Positions 47,401-60,100 of a stretch of DNA of 64,000 nt are shown here, one piece after another (position 1 is the first letter of the stretch; each line of letters begins with the position of its first letter). The notes below the pieces were generated by a model. That model saw only the letters and a program-made list of their open reading frames with translations. It was not told where the DNA came from and searched no databases. Source of the stretch: Sorex araneus (Eukaryota; Chordata; Mammalia; Eulipotyphla; Soricidae); contig NC_073302.1 in the NCBI RefSeq assembly GCF_027595985.1, forward strand, positions 12,941,811 through 13,005,810, read 5' to 3'. A program made the position numbers and the translations under genes.

Positions 47401-50400
47401 ATGTTCTGATTACAATGTTCTTTATGTTGTCAAACTTACATTAAGCCTCTAATCAACCTGAACAAATCCCACATATTTAAACCATAACAAGTCACATTTT
47501 GGGGCAAAATTAAAGTTAGGCAATATGACCTCTAAACCCCCTTACGCCTCTTCAAATGTATCATTTTAAGTAATAAAATGAAGAACTGAGGTACTTTGCT
47601 AATTATTTAGTGGCTTGTATGTGCTAAACACTCAATAGATGGCAAAGAATGATGGTGACATTACTCTATAGCCTTGTTATTTCTCTTGATATTATTTTAA
47701 TCTTCTTGTTTTATTTTTTCTCAACTTATTTCTATTAAATTCAGTTTAAGCACTAATTAAGAGATATTCAGAGTATTACTAAACATGTAGTCTTACAAAT
47801 ATGAAATATATATAATCTAAGCCCCTAAAATGGCTAAGAAACTAGTTTCAGGTATAAAGTTTGTAAACACAGAAACTTGCTAGAATAATTCCCTGTGTGT
47901 TTTGAGCAAATTGCATTAGATTATTGACTTTCAAAGGTCACCACCAAGAACCATATTGTAAATATGATTAGTCTTTTAAAAAATAAGTGGGGTTTTGAGA
48001 ATGGGGTAAAGCATGCTACTTCATGCTACTACATGATGGTTAATTTTTGATAATTACAAGTTATTGAATTGGCTGAAATATAGAATATTTATAGGAACAT
48101 GAAAAAGTTATATTGAATGTTGCATAGAATATGTACTAAAAATAGGAGTTTGAGTGTATTAAATCCCTGTGTGTTAATTTTAATAGTTTGCTTATATTTA
48201 TCTGAAGGGTAACACTGTTATTGATCTCTTGCCAAATGGATCCTCAGGGGGTCTCTACTCAAGCACTTTTCTTCCTGGCTGGTTTTTTCCTATATCCCAG
48301 TAATCTAATGGCGGACCCGCTAAGGTTCAGTCTCTGTTATACACTTCTCTTCTCTTCTTAATCCTTTCTTCATGTTCCACTACCCATCAGACCACTAATG
48401 AAAATTGACAAACCTTTCTCTTTTTTGTATTGTTTTGTTTTATTTTGTTTGCTTTTTGGGTCACACCTGGCAATGCTCAGGGGTTACTCCTGGCTTCGTA
48501 CTCAGGAATTAGTTCTGGCAGTGCTTGGGGGGCTGTATGGAATGCTGGGAATCGAACCTGGGTTGGCCGCATGCAAGGCAAATACCCTACCTGCTGTACT
48601 ATTGCTCCAGCCCCCTTGATATACCTTTCTTGCTTCCAATTCAATTCAGCTCTACCTACAAGCCTTGTATCTAACTCTATGGCTTTGGTAACTCCCAACA
48701 TCTGAACTCTTCTCTGCACATCTCCTCTGCATCAAGACCCAGGTCCTGGTAACTAGTGATGATTGAGTGCAGGAACAGAGTGATGAACAAGTGAGTGAGT
48801 GGTGAATATGTGAGAACAGACAGATAAATAGAAACTCACACAAAACATTATATTCCTGAAAAAAAAAATCAATCAACTTTGTCTTTTATTTAGGTGGACT
48901 TTCTGAAGAAGCAGAAATTCCTGGCATTCAATATATTCTCTCTCCCTACAAACTGGATTTGGTTGCTACACCTCTTTTCTTGAAGCCTGGGATTCCGTTT
49001 TCTGTCAAGGTAGATGGGGTGGGGGATGTGGAGAGGCAGGGAGGTAGGGGATATGGTTTTCTCCTCCTGTGGATGTGGACAGACCTGAGAAGATGCAAAC
49101 CAACTTTAATGCTGAGGGCAATGTCAGAATTTAGTAAGACAGCCTGTTTAGGCATTCAGTTACCTATAAATACAGAGATAGATAGGCACTGCATTCAATT
49201 ATCTGTAAATAAAACCCCCGAGTACATCGTTCGAAAAACACCAAGGTTTAAAATTACCTCGTGGCAGATGCTTAACAAACCTTCATATGGAGATTTTCCA
49301 TTCCTGGAAAACAAACTCCTGCTCACCATAATTTTTTGCTTCCTGTGTATATTTCCACAGGATACGTATTTCTGTGCCTATTAGTCCATCTCTACATTCT
49401 CTTTGTGCATACTTAAGTCTCTTTTTGTTGTTTCAGAGTAACTGCTCTCCATTCTTTCTGATCCCATTCCAATATCTCTTTTCCTTTTCCTGCTCCTTCC
49501 TTCTTTTCTTTTGTTTTTGTTTTGGGTCATACCTGCCATTGCTGAGGGAGTACTTCTGCACTCAGGAATTACTCCTGGTGGTGCTTGCGGGGACCATCTG
49601 AGATGCCTGGGATTGAACCTGGGTCAGCTGTGTGCAAGGCATCCTACTCGCTATGCTATCGCTCAAGCCCCTCCATAATCCTTCTTTAGTATTTTCTTTA
49701 ACTTTATATTGTCTTTTAATATAATTTCTTTTAATATTTCTTTAAATTTAATATTTATTTTTAATATAATTTATTTTAATATTTTCTTATAATATTTTAT
49801 CTACTTTTCATGTTTTAAAGTGATATATTATGGAACAAAAAACATACATTATATATCTCATATTACATATTAAATATTAAATTCAACTCTGCAAACATTA
49901 TTGTTTTTTGCTTCTTTTATTCTTTTTCTTGCTTAATGAAGCACCTGACAGTGTTGGAAGCTACCGCTAGCTTGGAGTTTGCTCCTGGTAGTGGTCAGGG
50001 GGCCAAGAAGTGCCAGATATTCAGCGGAGGCTCCAGCTTAAAAGGCCTCCCTCCAGCACTTTGAACTATCTCCCTCATTCTTTTATCTTTTTATTTTTCT
50101 TTGACGGGCTGGAGCGATAGTGCAGTGGGTAGGGTGTTTGCTTTGCACGCAGCTGACCTGGGTTCGATTCCTCCACCCCTCTCAGAGAGCCCGGCAAGCT
50201 ACCGAGAGTATCTCGCCCACACGTCAGAGCCTGGCAAGCTACCCGTGATGTATTCAATATGCCAAAAACAGTAACAATAAGTCTCACAATGAGAGATGTT
50301 ACTGGTGCCCGCTCGAACAAATCGGTGAGCAACAGGATTTTTCTTTGACACTCATTCTTTCTCTTTTGGAAAAGAATCATCCCTGTAAGTGATTGTCTTA

Positions 50401-51154
50401 TTGTCTCCTTTATCCAGTTTTATCTCAAGTGTAGAATCATAGATGTTTGATGGCAGAAGGCCATATCACACCTATTTGGCAGACATATAAAATGATACTT
50501 ATATTCTGTCTGCTTTATGGACAAGAAGAAAATCATTTAACTAGAAAGCACTAAAGAGAACAATTTTTTTACTGAATCAAGCATGAATACTTTGGTAGGG
50601 AGGCAAACCTGTATTTCAGAATTGCTAATGCCTGCAACAAAATGATGAGCTGTGGAAACGGATTTGGATTGTTCTGACCAACAGGTGCAAGTTAAAGATT
50701 CCTTTGACGAGTTGGTAGGAGGAGTACCAGTGATCCTGAATGCACAAATGAGTGACGCAAATCAAGAAATAAACGACATTGAAGCAAAGAAGAGCATAAC
50801 GCAGTCCATTGATGGAGTAGCTTCATTTGTGATTAATCTCCCATCTGGAGTGACGGTGATGGATTTTAATGTGAGCTGAGTTCTCCTGTTAAATTTTCTG
50901 GGACAGCATGTACTTTTAGCTGTGTGCTTTGGCTAGCATGTGGAACGGATGCTGCAGATATTATATAAAAGTCCAATAAACGGTTCCACAATTTCTCATC
51001 TAAAAAGAATATGCATGGGAGGCAAACTTCTAGTCTTTGAATGATTCTTAAAGAAGACATCAATATTTTTCATTTGGGAAATTATTTTCTTTGACACAGG
51101 AAGTTGCAAAATAGAAGTCAATGGTAGAATTCTCATTCCTCTACTCTACACACG

Positions 51155-51197
<43 letters not shown>

Positions 51198-54100
51198 TCT
51201 CTCTTTTCAGAGCCACCGGAGTGTCTAAGTGTTGTTTTCCAGCTGTATGAACTGTTGTGCCTCAGAGTTCAGTTAATAGTCTTCCCTCTGAGCAAATAAC
51301 GTTTAAGTTCCCAATCTCAAATTAAAACTAGGTCAGCGAATAACACATGTCAACAATAATAGCATACATCGATTCACTCCCATCTACTGAGCACTTCTAG
51401 AGTGCTACGTATAGTACTAAGAGTTTTTTGTGGAACACATTTCATTCCTATCTAATCTGCTCTATTACAACAGTGGCTTTCAAACTTTTTATACCACTGA
51501 ACCATGAAAACAGGCATTTTTACAAACTGCTGAGGCAAGGATTTAAAAAATCATAATAAGAATATATTTATTATAAACATTTATATATAAATATCACTAG
51601 ATGATCCAGAAAAACCTTATATTGACAAAATAACCTTGTCATTAACCCTCAGGAAATTTCTGTGGATGGATACCAGTCTGTGGACTGGTGGTTTGAAATC
51701 CCTGAGAAAATATTATGCTTGCCATTTTGTGGTTGAGAAAACAGCTTCTAAGCTCTTTTGCGATTAAAGAACCTATCCAGAATTAATAAATAGGGGCAAT
51801 GCATATTCCATTTTAGGGTCAGAAATGAGTCAAAGATAGTCAAAGATCAATATTACTGAAATATTCTTTCTGTCTCACCCATGCTTATAAATACTCTTAT
51901 GTGCCACAATTTCACAATGAAAATGGGCGCTCTGGGGCTAGAGAGGCAGGACAGCAGGCAAGCACCTTGCCTTGTATTTGGCCAGTCCAGGTTAGGTCCC
52001 CAACATCCCTTATGGTTTCCCAATCACCAGCTGAAGTGATTCCTGAGTGCAGGGTCAGGAGTTACTCTTGGGCACCACCAGGCATGGCCCCAAAAGAAAA
52101 CAAAAGAATGAATAAGGGAAAGTGGTCCCCTGAGTCTCTGTAGTGTTCACACGCAACTCCTCTCCCACACACCTCAAAGCCTTCTTTTATCCCCAGTTCC
52201 TGCCATCCCACACCAAAGGAAGATGAGTTCCCACCTTGACTTGACATTTCAAGCAGGCTACTAATAGTTATTTCATGAACATCTTTCTTTCTTTGCGCCC
52301 CCCCAGACTTTCCTGCCCTAGTCCATAACTCTCTATTATCCCAATGATAATCCAGAGTTTGTTTTTATAAAGTTACTTGATGCCATAGCTGTATAAACAC
52401 TGGAGTAATCCTGTTTAGTTTAGGGGGAGGCGGGGTGTGTTAACATTTGATGTAGCATTTATAAAGCAATGAAATAAATCCAAGATTTATGTTTCAAAGG
52501 AAGTGTTTCATCACAGACCAGATGTCTTTTTCTGAGAATGTCTTTTTCAGGTCAGGACTGATGACCCACACCTTCCCGAAGGAAATCAGGCCAGTAGAGA
52601 GTATCAAGCAGTCGCGTATTCATCACTCAGTCAAAGCTACCTGTACATTGACTGGACTGCAAACTATAAGGCTTTGCTTGTGGGAGAAGATCTGAACGTT
52701 ATTGTTACTCCCAAAAGTCCATACATTGAAAAAATAACTCACTATAATTTCCTGGTAAGTATAATAATAACCGTTTTTGCATCCAGCTGCTCCCCCACCC
52801 TACCAGAAACATTTCTCTTTGCCAGTAAAGAAGCATTAGAATGATAAATTTGTTTTTATAAAGCATTTCATGCTTATCTAATTGGTTAAAAGAAAATGTG
52901 CATGCCTATGGGGCTGGAGCAATCGCACAGCGGGTAGGGCGTTTGCCTTGCACGCGGCCGACCCGGGTTCGATTCCCAGCATCCCATATGGTCCCCTGAG
53001 CACCGCCACAAGTAATTCCTGAGTGCAGAGCCAGGAGTAAACCCTGTGTATCGCCAGGTATGACCCAAAAAGAAAAAAAAACAGAAAATGTGCATGCCTC
53101 GACCATAAATCTCACTACCATTGTAAACATGCTGCCTTAACTATAATATTTTTAAATAAATTTAAGTTTTTCAAAATTTTTTTTGAAGAGAAAAACTTCC
53201 ATGGCCATTCACAGTTAGAAAAACTCAGGAAAAGAGACAAGAAAAGCCTACCAGTATCACTCAATTTGTGTTCTAGGCTCACTGACTCCTTTTCTGATAT
53301 TCTTTTCACCAAAGAGATCCTGGTGAGTTCACAGCAATGAGCCTGATAAAATTCTCATAGTACGTCTGATCTAGCTCATGGTCAATGATTATTTCCCTAC
53401 ATCTGTTTCAAAGACATATATTTCATAGGCATGAAAGAGGGCTCCAAATTCTGTTCTTAAAGAGTTGAGTCATACACAACTGCTCTGCTTTTACCAGGCA
53501 GCCACATCCCTATTTCATCACCTCTATTAAAAAGAGGTGGTAAATCAACCCTGCCAGTGAGCACTAGGGAAAAATATGTGTGAAACACTGAAGACTTCCT
53601 AACAAATGAGCAGGAAATGGAATGAATTATTCCAATGGTGAGTCCAAACAGGAACTGATTTTTTAAAACATTTTTGAAGAAGGAATGAAAAAATCGTTGA
53701 GTATCATAGATTATTGGCAGCTAAAGAAATCAAGGACCTGTTAAGATCTAACTATGTCTTGAGACCAGATCTCTCTCTAACAGTAATTTAAGGGATCTTT
53801 GGGGATATTTGGCTTCATGTGATTGTAATCTTTTGGTCTTCCATCTGCACTTTAGAACCTAATATGTGGATTTAAAATTTCATTATTAGGGATTAGGGAA
53901 ATGGCATAGAGGGTTGGTGTTTGCCCTGCATGCAGGCTACCCCCGTTCTGTCCCTGACTGCTAATGTCAGGAGTGTTCCCTGAGTCGAGAAACAGAAATC
54001 AGCCCTGATTTCTGCCCTGAAGGCCCACAAAGCAAAACTAAACAAAGCAAAATTTATTTAAAAAGATGCACTAAACCTACTCATCTTTCCTTTTAAATGT

Positions 54101-57100
54101 TAAAACAAAAAAAAAGATTTTAGTGACTGTGTATGTCTTTAAACAGATCAACATTCTTATTTTAATCTCTAATTCCTAAGTTATGTGATTTTGAGCTAAA
54201 ACACAATAGGACATTTAGTTTAATTCTTTAACTTCGATCTCTGCAGCTGCACCAGGAGCCTAGTATCCCTACCAAACATTTTAAGAAATAAAGGGATTAG
54301 CGATGTGAAAAATAAATGGGTTAAGTTAACATACAGCTTTCTTGCCCCGGAATAGATCCACACATGTTAATTTCATTTTTCTTTTTTTTTCCTCTTCTCA
54401 TAAAGTTTTTTTTTCTTTATCTTTTAATTAAATCACTGAGATATAAGCAATTACAAAGCTGTTCATAATTGGGTTTCAGTCATACAATATTCCAATAGTT
54501 GTCCTTCACAAGTGTGCATTTCTCACCAACAGTGTCCCCAGTTTCCTTCCCACCACCCGTGACTCCAGCCAACTTCATTTTTTAAAATTTTATTTTCTTT
54601 TATTTTTTTTGGCTCTTGAGGTCACACCCGGCAATGCTCTGGGATACTCCTGAGCATTGTAATTCTCAGGAATTACTCTTGGCAGTCCTCGGGGGACTGT
54701 ACGGGGTGGCCAGGTTCAAACCCCATTGGCCGCATGCAAGGCAAACACTCTCCCTGCTGGACTATTGCTCAGGCCCCATCCATTTTATTTTTCTATAACA
54801 TAATGTTTTCTTCTATTCCAAATAAGAAACTTGATTCTGATGCCTTAGACCACTCGACCATCCTGTAAAAGCTGGAGTGATAGCACAGCGGGTAGGGTGT
54901 TTGCCTTGCACATGGCCTCCCCGGGTTCGATTCCTCCGTCCCTCTCGGAGAGCTACCGAGAGTATCCTGCCCACATGGAAGAGCCTGGCAAGCTACCCTT
55001 GGCGTATTCAATATGTCAAAAACAGAAAATCAAGTCTCACAATGGAGACGTTACTGGTGCCCACTCAAGCAAATCGATGAGCAATGGGATGACAGTGATA
55101 CAGTGATTCCAAACAAACCCTAAAGCAAAGGTTCTGTTTCTGTAATTACTGTTGCTGCCACTGTTCATTTTCAGATTCTATCCAAAGGAAAAATTATCCA
55201 CTTTGGTACAAGGAAGAAACTTCAAGACTCAAGTTTTCAAAGTATGAACATTCCAGTGACACAGGACATGGTTCCCTCAGCCCGACTCCTGGTCTATTAC
55301 ATCGTCACAGGAGAGAAGAGAGCTGAATTAGTATCCGACTCCGTCTGGTTAAATATTGAAGAAAAGTGTGGTAACAAGCTCCAAGTAAGCCACAAGTGTC
55401 ATAACTCACAATGGAATTCCCTTCTAATGTCTGTAGTGGCAGCTCCTTGTGAACTTTTGTCTCTTACAAGTACCTTTATCTCCATCAAATGATCTTGTAG
55501 GTTCAAGTGTCTCCAAATGAGGAAAGATACTCTCCCGGTCATGGCTTATCTCTGGATATGGTAACTGAGTCAAGTTCCTGGGTGGCTTTATCCGCGGTAG
55601 ACACTGCCATATATGGAGTCCAAAGGAAAACCAAGAAGCCCGTGAAAAAAGTTAAGTAGCATTTAACCTTGGTTACTGGTGTGCAGTGTAGCTCTAGGAT
55701 GTGGTGTACATGATCCGGTCACCAGAGAGGATTTTAGAGGAAGAGTGAAGGGAATAGTAGGTGTGATTTGCTGTGATCTGTTCCCAACACTGTTCCAGAG
55801 GAGCGGAAACCATCATGCTAGGTCCAAAAGCAAAGGTCCCTCTTTCTTCATGTTTCCAAGTGCAGGGCAAAGTACTTTTCAAACGTTCGACCATGAAAGT
55901 GGTTACTCATCACTTGGGAAGGTCTGGAAACTGGAGAGTTGGGATATTTTTAGTAGAAGCAATAGAAAAATTTGTTTAGGCAACTTCCAGTGGGACTTTC
56001 TTTTTTTTTTTTTTTGGTGTGGTTTTGTGGTTTCATTCTGTTGAAATCTGTAGTGCAGGGATCAGAGCGATAGCTTGGAGGGCCCTAAATTACGTCCTAG
56101 GTAACACATGGTACCCACACCCCTAGCACTTCAAGATTTAGTCCTGATGACCCCCAGCATCACTCAAGCCTGCCACTGAATCATCTGGTCCATGCAGGGG
56201 ACTGAGTATTGTCATTAGTGGCACCCCAGGGTCCCTGAGCAATGCTTGTGAGGTCCTCTCAAAAGAAATAACCTGTGGTGCAGAATAATTTGAGCAATAA
56301 TTAAATCCTCTGAAGTTCTCACTTACCTTTCCTATGTTCTTTGAACAAAATAACAAAATTAACGATATAGTTAATAGCAAGCATTAAGAGAAAGCATTTG
56401 TGGTCAAATTAAAAGTGAAGTAAACCCCCTTCCCACAAGTAATTTTTGCCCACTTGAAACTCTGAGCCCTCTTCCCCCAAACACAAGATATTATACTTTT
56501 TTATTTTCTGCAACTTAAAAAATAAGTCATTCATCTATGCATCCATTCATTTATTCATTTATTTTATTTGAATGTTATATTGATTGTCACTTGTACCTAA
56601 AGCACAGAAGAACACCATGCATCAATCAATTTCTAAACCAACTCCTCATCAAAGCTTCAGATTGAGTTCTTGACTTAATTTTGAAGAGTCATATAATTGT
56701 AAATAGAAAGGGACAAGCTAAAGAAATGAAGCTGGGAAATGTGGTCTTTTGCCACTTGATGGCAAAAAAAAAAAGTGGCCTGTGCATTTCAAAGGGTGTT
56801 CCAACCAGGGGACAGCTCCTGTTTCTGGTTTCTTAGAAGTGATTCATACATCTTGGATGGCTCAACGGTTTGCCTTTCTGGACAGGTATTTCAAAAGTTT
56901 GACGAGAGTGACCTGGGTTGTGGGGCAGGAGGCGGTCGCAACAACGCAGACGTTTTCCATCTGGCGGGACTCACCTTTATCACCAATGCAAATGCAGATA
57001 ACATCCAAGAAAATGGTAAAGTTCTCAGCATCTTTGGTGCATTTTTCAAATGGGTTGTTCAGGTTTATCATGATCATTTGCTTCTCAGACCTCGTTTTTT

Positions 57101-60100
57101 CCCTTCTCTAGAATATTTTCTAAAGCAACACTATCATAATGCCTATGGATGAAATAATTGTTTGACTTTAAGATAAATGACATTCTTTAGTGCTGTTTTC
57201 AAAGCCTTCCATGAGGGATCTTTCCCCCTATCTCTCCAGCTACCTTATCCTGTGCTACCTTATCTTGTGTTTAAATTGTACTGTATAATTCATGGCTGGA
57301 ACTATGCTATTTTGCATCTTTGGACCTTTCTTTATCAAGACTGCTTTCCTTTGTAGTCACCTAGACAGGTAGTGTAATTGATGTCCTGTACAAGTGTTCC
57401 TCCCCATTTAAAATTGATCATTTTCTTCTTTAACAAGGGAAGAGTGTAAAGAATTAGAAATACTTATAAGTAATGTAACAGTACATCATTGCACATTCAT
57501 ATAAACTTGTTTATACAGCTTGTCCCAATTTTTACACTGAGCTTTTATTTAGTTTTTTGAAGCACAATAGTTTTTATTTTTTTACTTTATTTATTTTTTA
57601 AAATTTTATTGAATCACTGTGAGATAGTTGCAAGCTTTCATGTTTGGGTTACAATCTCACAATGATCAAACACCCATCCCTCCATCAGTGCACATTCCCC
57701 ACCACCAATATCCCCAGTATATCCCCCCTTTCTCACCCTCCCTCTGCCTACCATGGCAGACAATATTCCTCATAGACTCTCTCTACTTTGGGGCATTATG
57801 TCTTGCAACACAGACATTGAGAGGTCATCATGTTTGGTCCATTATCTACTTTCTGCATGCATCTCTCATCCCAACTGGTTCCTCCAGCCATCATTTTCTT
57901 AGTGATCCCTTCTCTATTCCATCGGCCTTTCCCCCTCTGCTCATGAAGCAGGCTTCCAGCTATGGGGCAATCCCTCTGGCCCTTGTATCTACCATCCTTG
58001 GGTGTCAGTCTCATGTGATGTTATTCTATACTCCACAAATGAGTGCAGTCCTTCTATGTCTATCCCTCTCTTTTTGACTCATTTCACTTAGCATTATACT
58101 CTCCATGTCTATCCATCTGTAAGCAAATTTCATGACTTCATCTCCCCTAACAGCTGCATAGTATTCCCTTGTGTATATGTACCAAAGTTTCTTTAACCAG
58201 TCATCTGTTTTAGGGCACCCGGGTTGTTTCTATATTTTGCCTATTGTGAACAGTGCTGCAATGAATATATAGGTACAGATGTCATTTCTACTGTGCTCTT
58301 TTGCATCCTTGGGATATATTCCCAGAAGTGGTATTGCAGGGTCATATGAAAGCTCAATTTCTAGTTTTTGAAGGACTGCCCATATTGTTTCCTTTCTGGA
58401 AAGAAAGGCTGGACCAGTTGGCATTCCCACCAACAGTGAAGGAGCGTCCCTTTTCCCCCACATCCACGCCAGCACTGGTTGCTTTTGTTCTCTTGAATGT
58501 GTGCCAGTATCTGTGGTGTGAGATGATATCTCATTGTTGTTTTGATTTGCATCTCCCTGATGACTAACGATGTGGAGCATTTTTTCATGTGCCTTTTGGC
58601 CATTTGTATTTCTTTTTTGAGGAAATTTCTGTTCATTTCTTCTCCCCATTTTTTGATGAGGTTGGAGGTTTTTTTCTTATACAATTCTACTAGTATCTTG
58701 TATATCCTTGATATTAATCCCCTATCACATGTGTATTGGGTAAATATTCTTTCCCATTCTGTGGGCTCTTTCTGTATCTTGGTCCCTGTTTCTCTTGAAG
58801 TGCAAAATCTTCTTAGTTTAATGTAGTCCCATTTTTTTATGTTTGCTTCCACTTGCATGGTCAGGAAGCACAGTAGTTTTTAACTGAAATTTATTTAGAA
58901 AGAGGTGAGGGGAGAGAGAGGGAGAAAGAAGTATGTATTCAAGAGAGAATACAGACTTCTCCGGAGTGTAAATAAGCATGCAGAAAGCAGAGACAAATAA
59001 GTGAGATGCATGTTCGAAAGAGAGCACAGGCTTGAAGAGCAACCTTGTAACTTAGCTTTTAAATGCAAGGATCACAAGCAAATCATCTTTTCTTCTATTG
59101 TTTTAAAATTATAAAATTGTAAACAATATTATCCTTGATGATATTATTCTGGATAATGTATCACAAAGAACAAGCAATAAAAATAGTATGTGCAACAAAA
59201 ATTTTCTTTCTCAAAATTCTTAGACATACATTTGTAATCAGTGGATTTAAAAGGTGGAAGGATTTGAACAACAATGTACATCAATCATGTCAAGGCATAT
59301 GGTCCTAGGTCGTGAGCTCCTGTAAGATCTATCATGTTAGGATATATAATGCAAGATGCTTAGTAGAAAGCAGACTTGGCAGTATTTTAAATACCTTAAT
59401 ATTTTCATGGACTTTTATTATTTAATCATGATTGGCTTACAATATATACACATATCAGGGTTAGTTTACATATGTGGAATACACAATGCATCCACCACCA
59501 AAATCCCAGTAACATCCCACCACAAGTGATAGATTCCTCCATCCCCCGTCTTACTAAGTCCAATAGTTAGTTTCCCCCTAAGTCTATTTGTTTTACTTAT
59601 TTATATTTGACATATGCATAAAACTATTGGATATTTGTTTTTAATTTCTTTCCTTTGCAGACTCATTTCAAATTCCAGCCAATATGTCCTAAATTATAGA
59701 GTCTCATCTTTTTTGAATGGCGGAGAAGATTCCATTGAGTGTACAGCACATCTTTTTTTATCCATGCACTATGAGAATTTAGGTTTATTTTGTGTTTTTA
59801 CTACTCTAAATAATGCTGATATACATTTCGGATTAGTGTTTTCATGTTTTTCGGATATGTACCTAGGAGTTGTATTGCTGGGCCATATGGAATTACCATT
59901 TTCAAGAAATCCTCATAACACTTGACGTGAGACTATATCAATTTGCTTCCCTCACACAGGACCAGAGTTCTTTTTCCTCCACATCTTTGTTAGCGTTTGT
60001 TGTTTCCAATATTGTTTGACTCAGCCACTCTCATAGGTATGAGATAATATCTCATTGTGATTTTATTTTTTTTGCTTTTTGGGTCACACCCAGCAATGCA

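Larger units (their letters stand above)
45756..48893 (+). other. C5: C5 intron 9
   Basis: Phase 1, 3.1 kb. Holds an old SINE 45 bp after exon 9, an L1 3' end and a SOR-A. 46740-48420 (1.7 kb, AT-rich) has no recognised repeat, the longest such stretch in the gene here. Confidence 0.88.
49010..50684 (+). other. C5: C5 intron 10
   Basis: Phase 0, 1.7 kb. Three SINE copies between 49.5 and 50.34 kb; the rest shows nothing recognisable. Confidence 0.88.
50871..52550 (+). other. C5: C5 intron 11
   Basis: Phase 0, 1.7 kb. Contains a (CA)n run, a MIR split by a hAT-like relic, and a SOR-A. 52110-52545 shows no family. Confidence 0.88.
52755..55174 (+). other. C5: C5 intron 12
   Basis: Phase 0, 2.4 kb. 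Five retroelement copies listed separately; 53100-53880 and 54055-54410 show no family. Confidence 0.88.
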
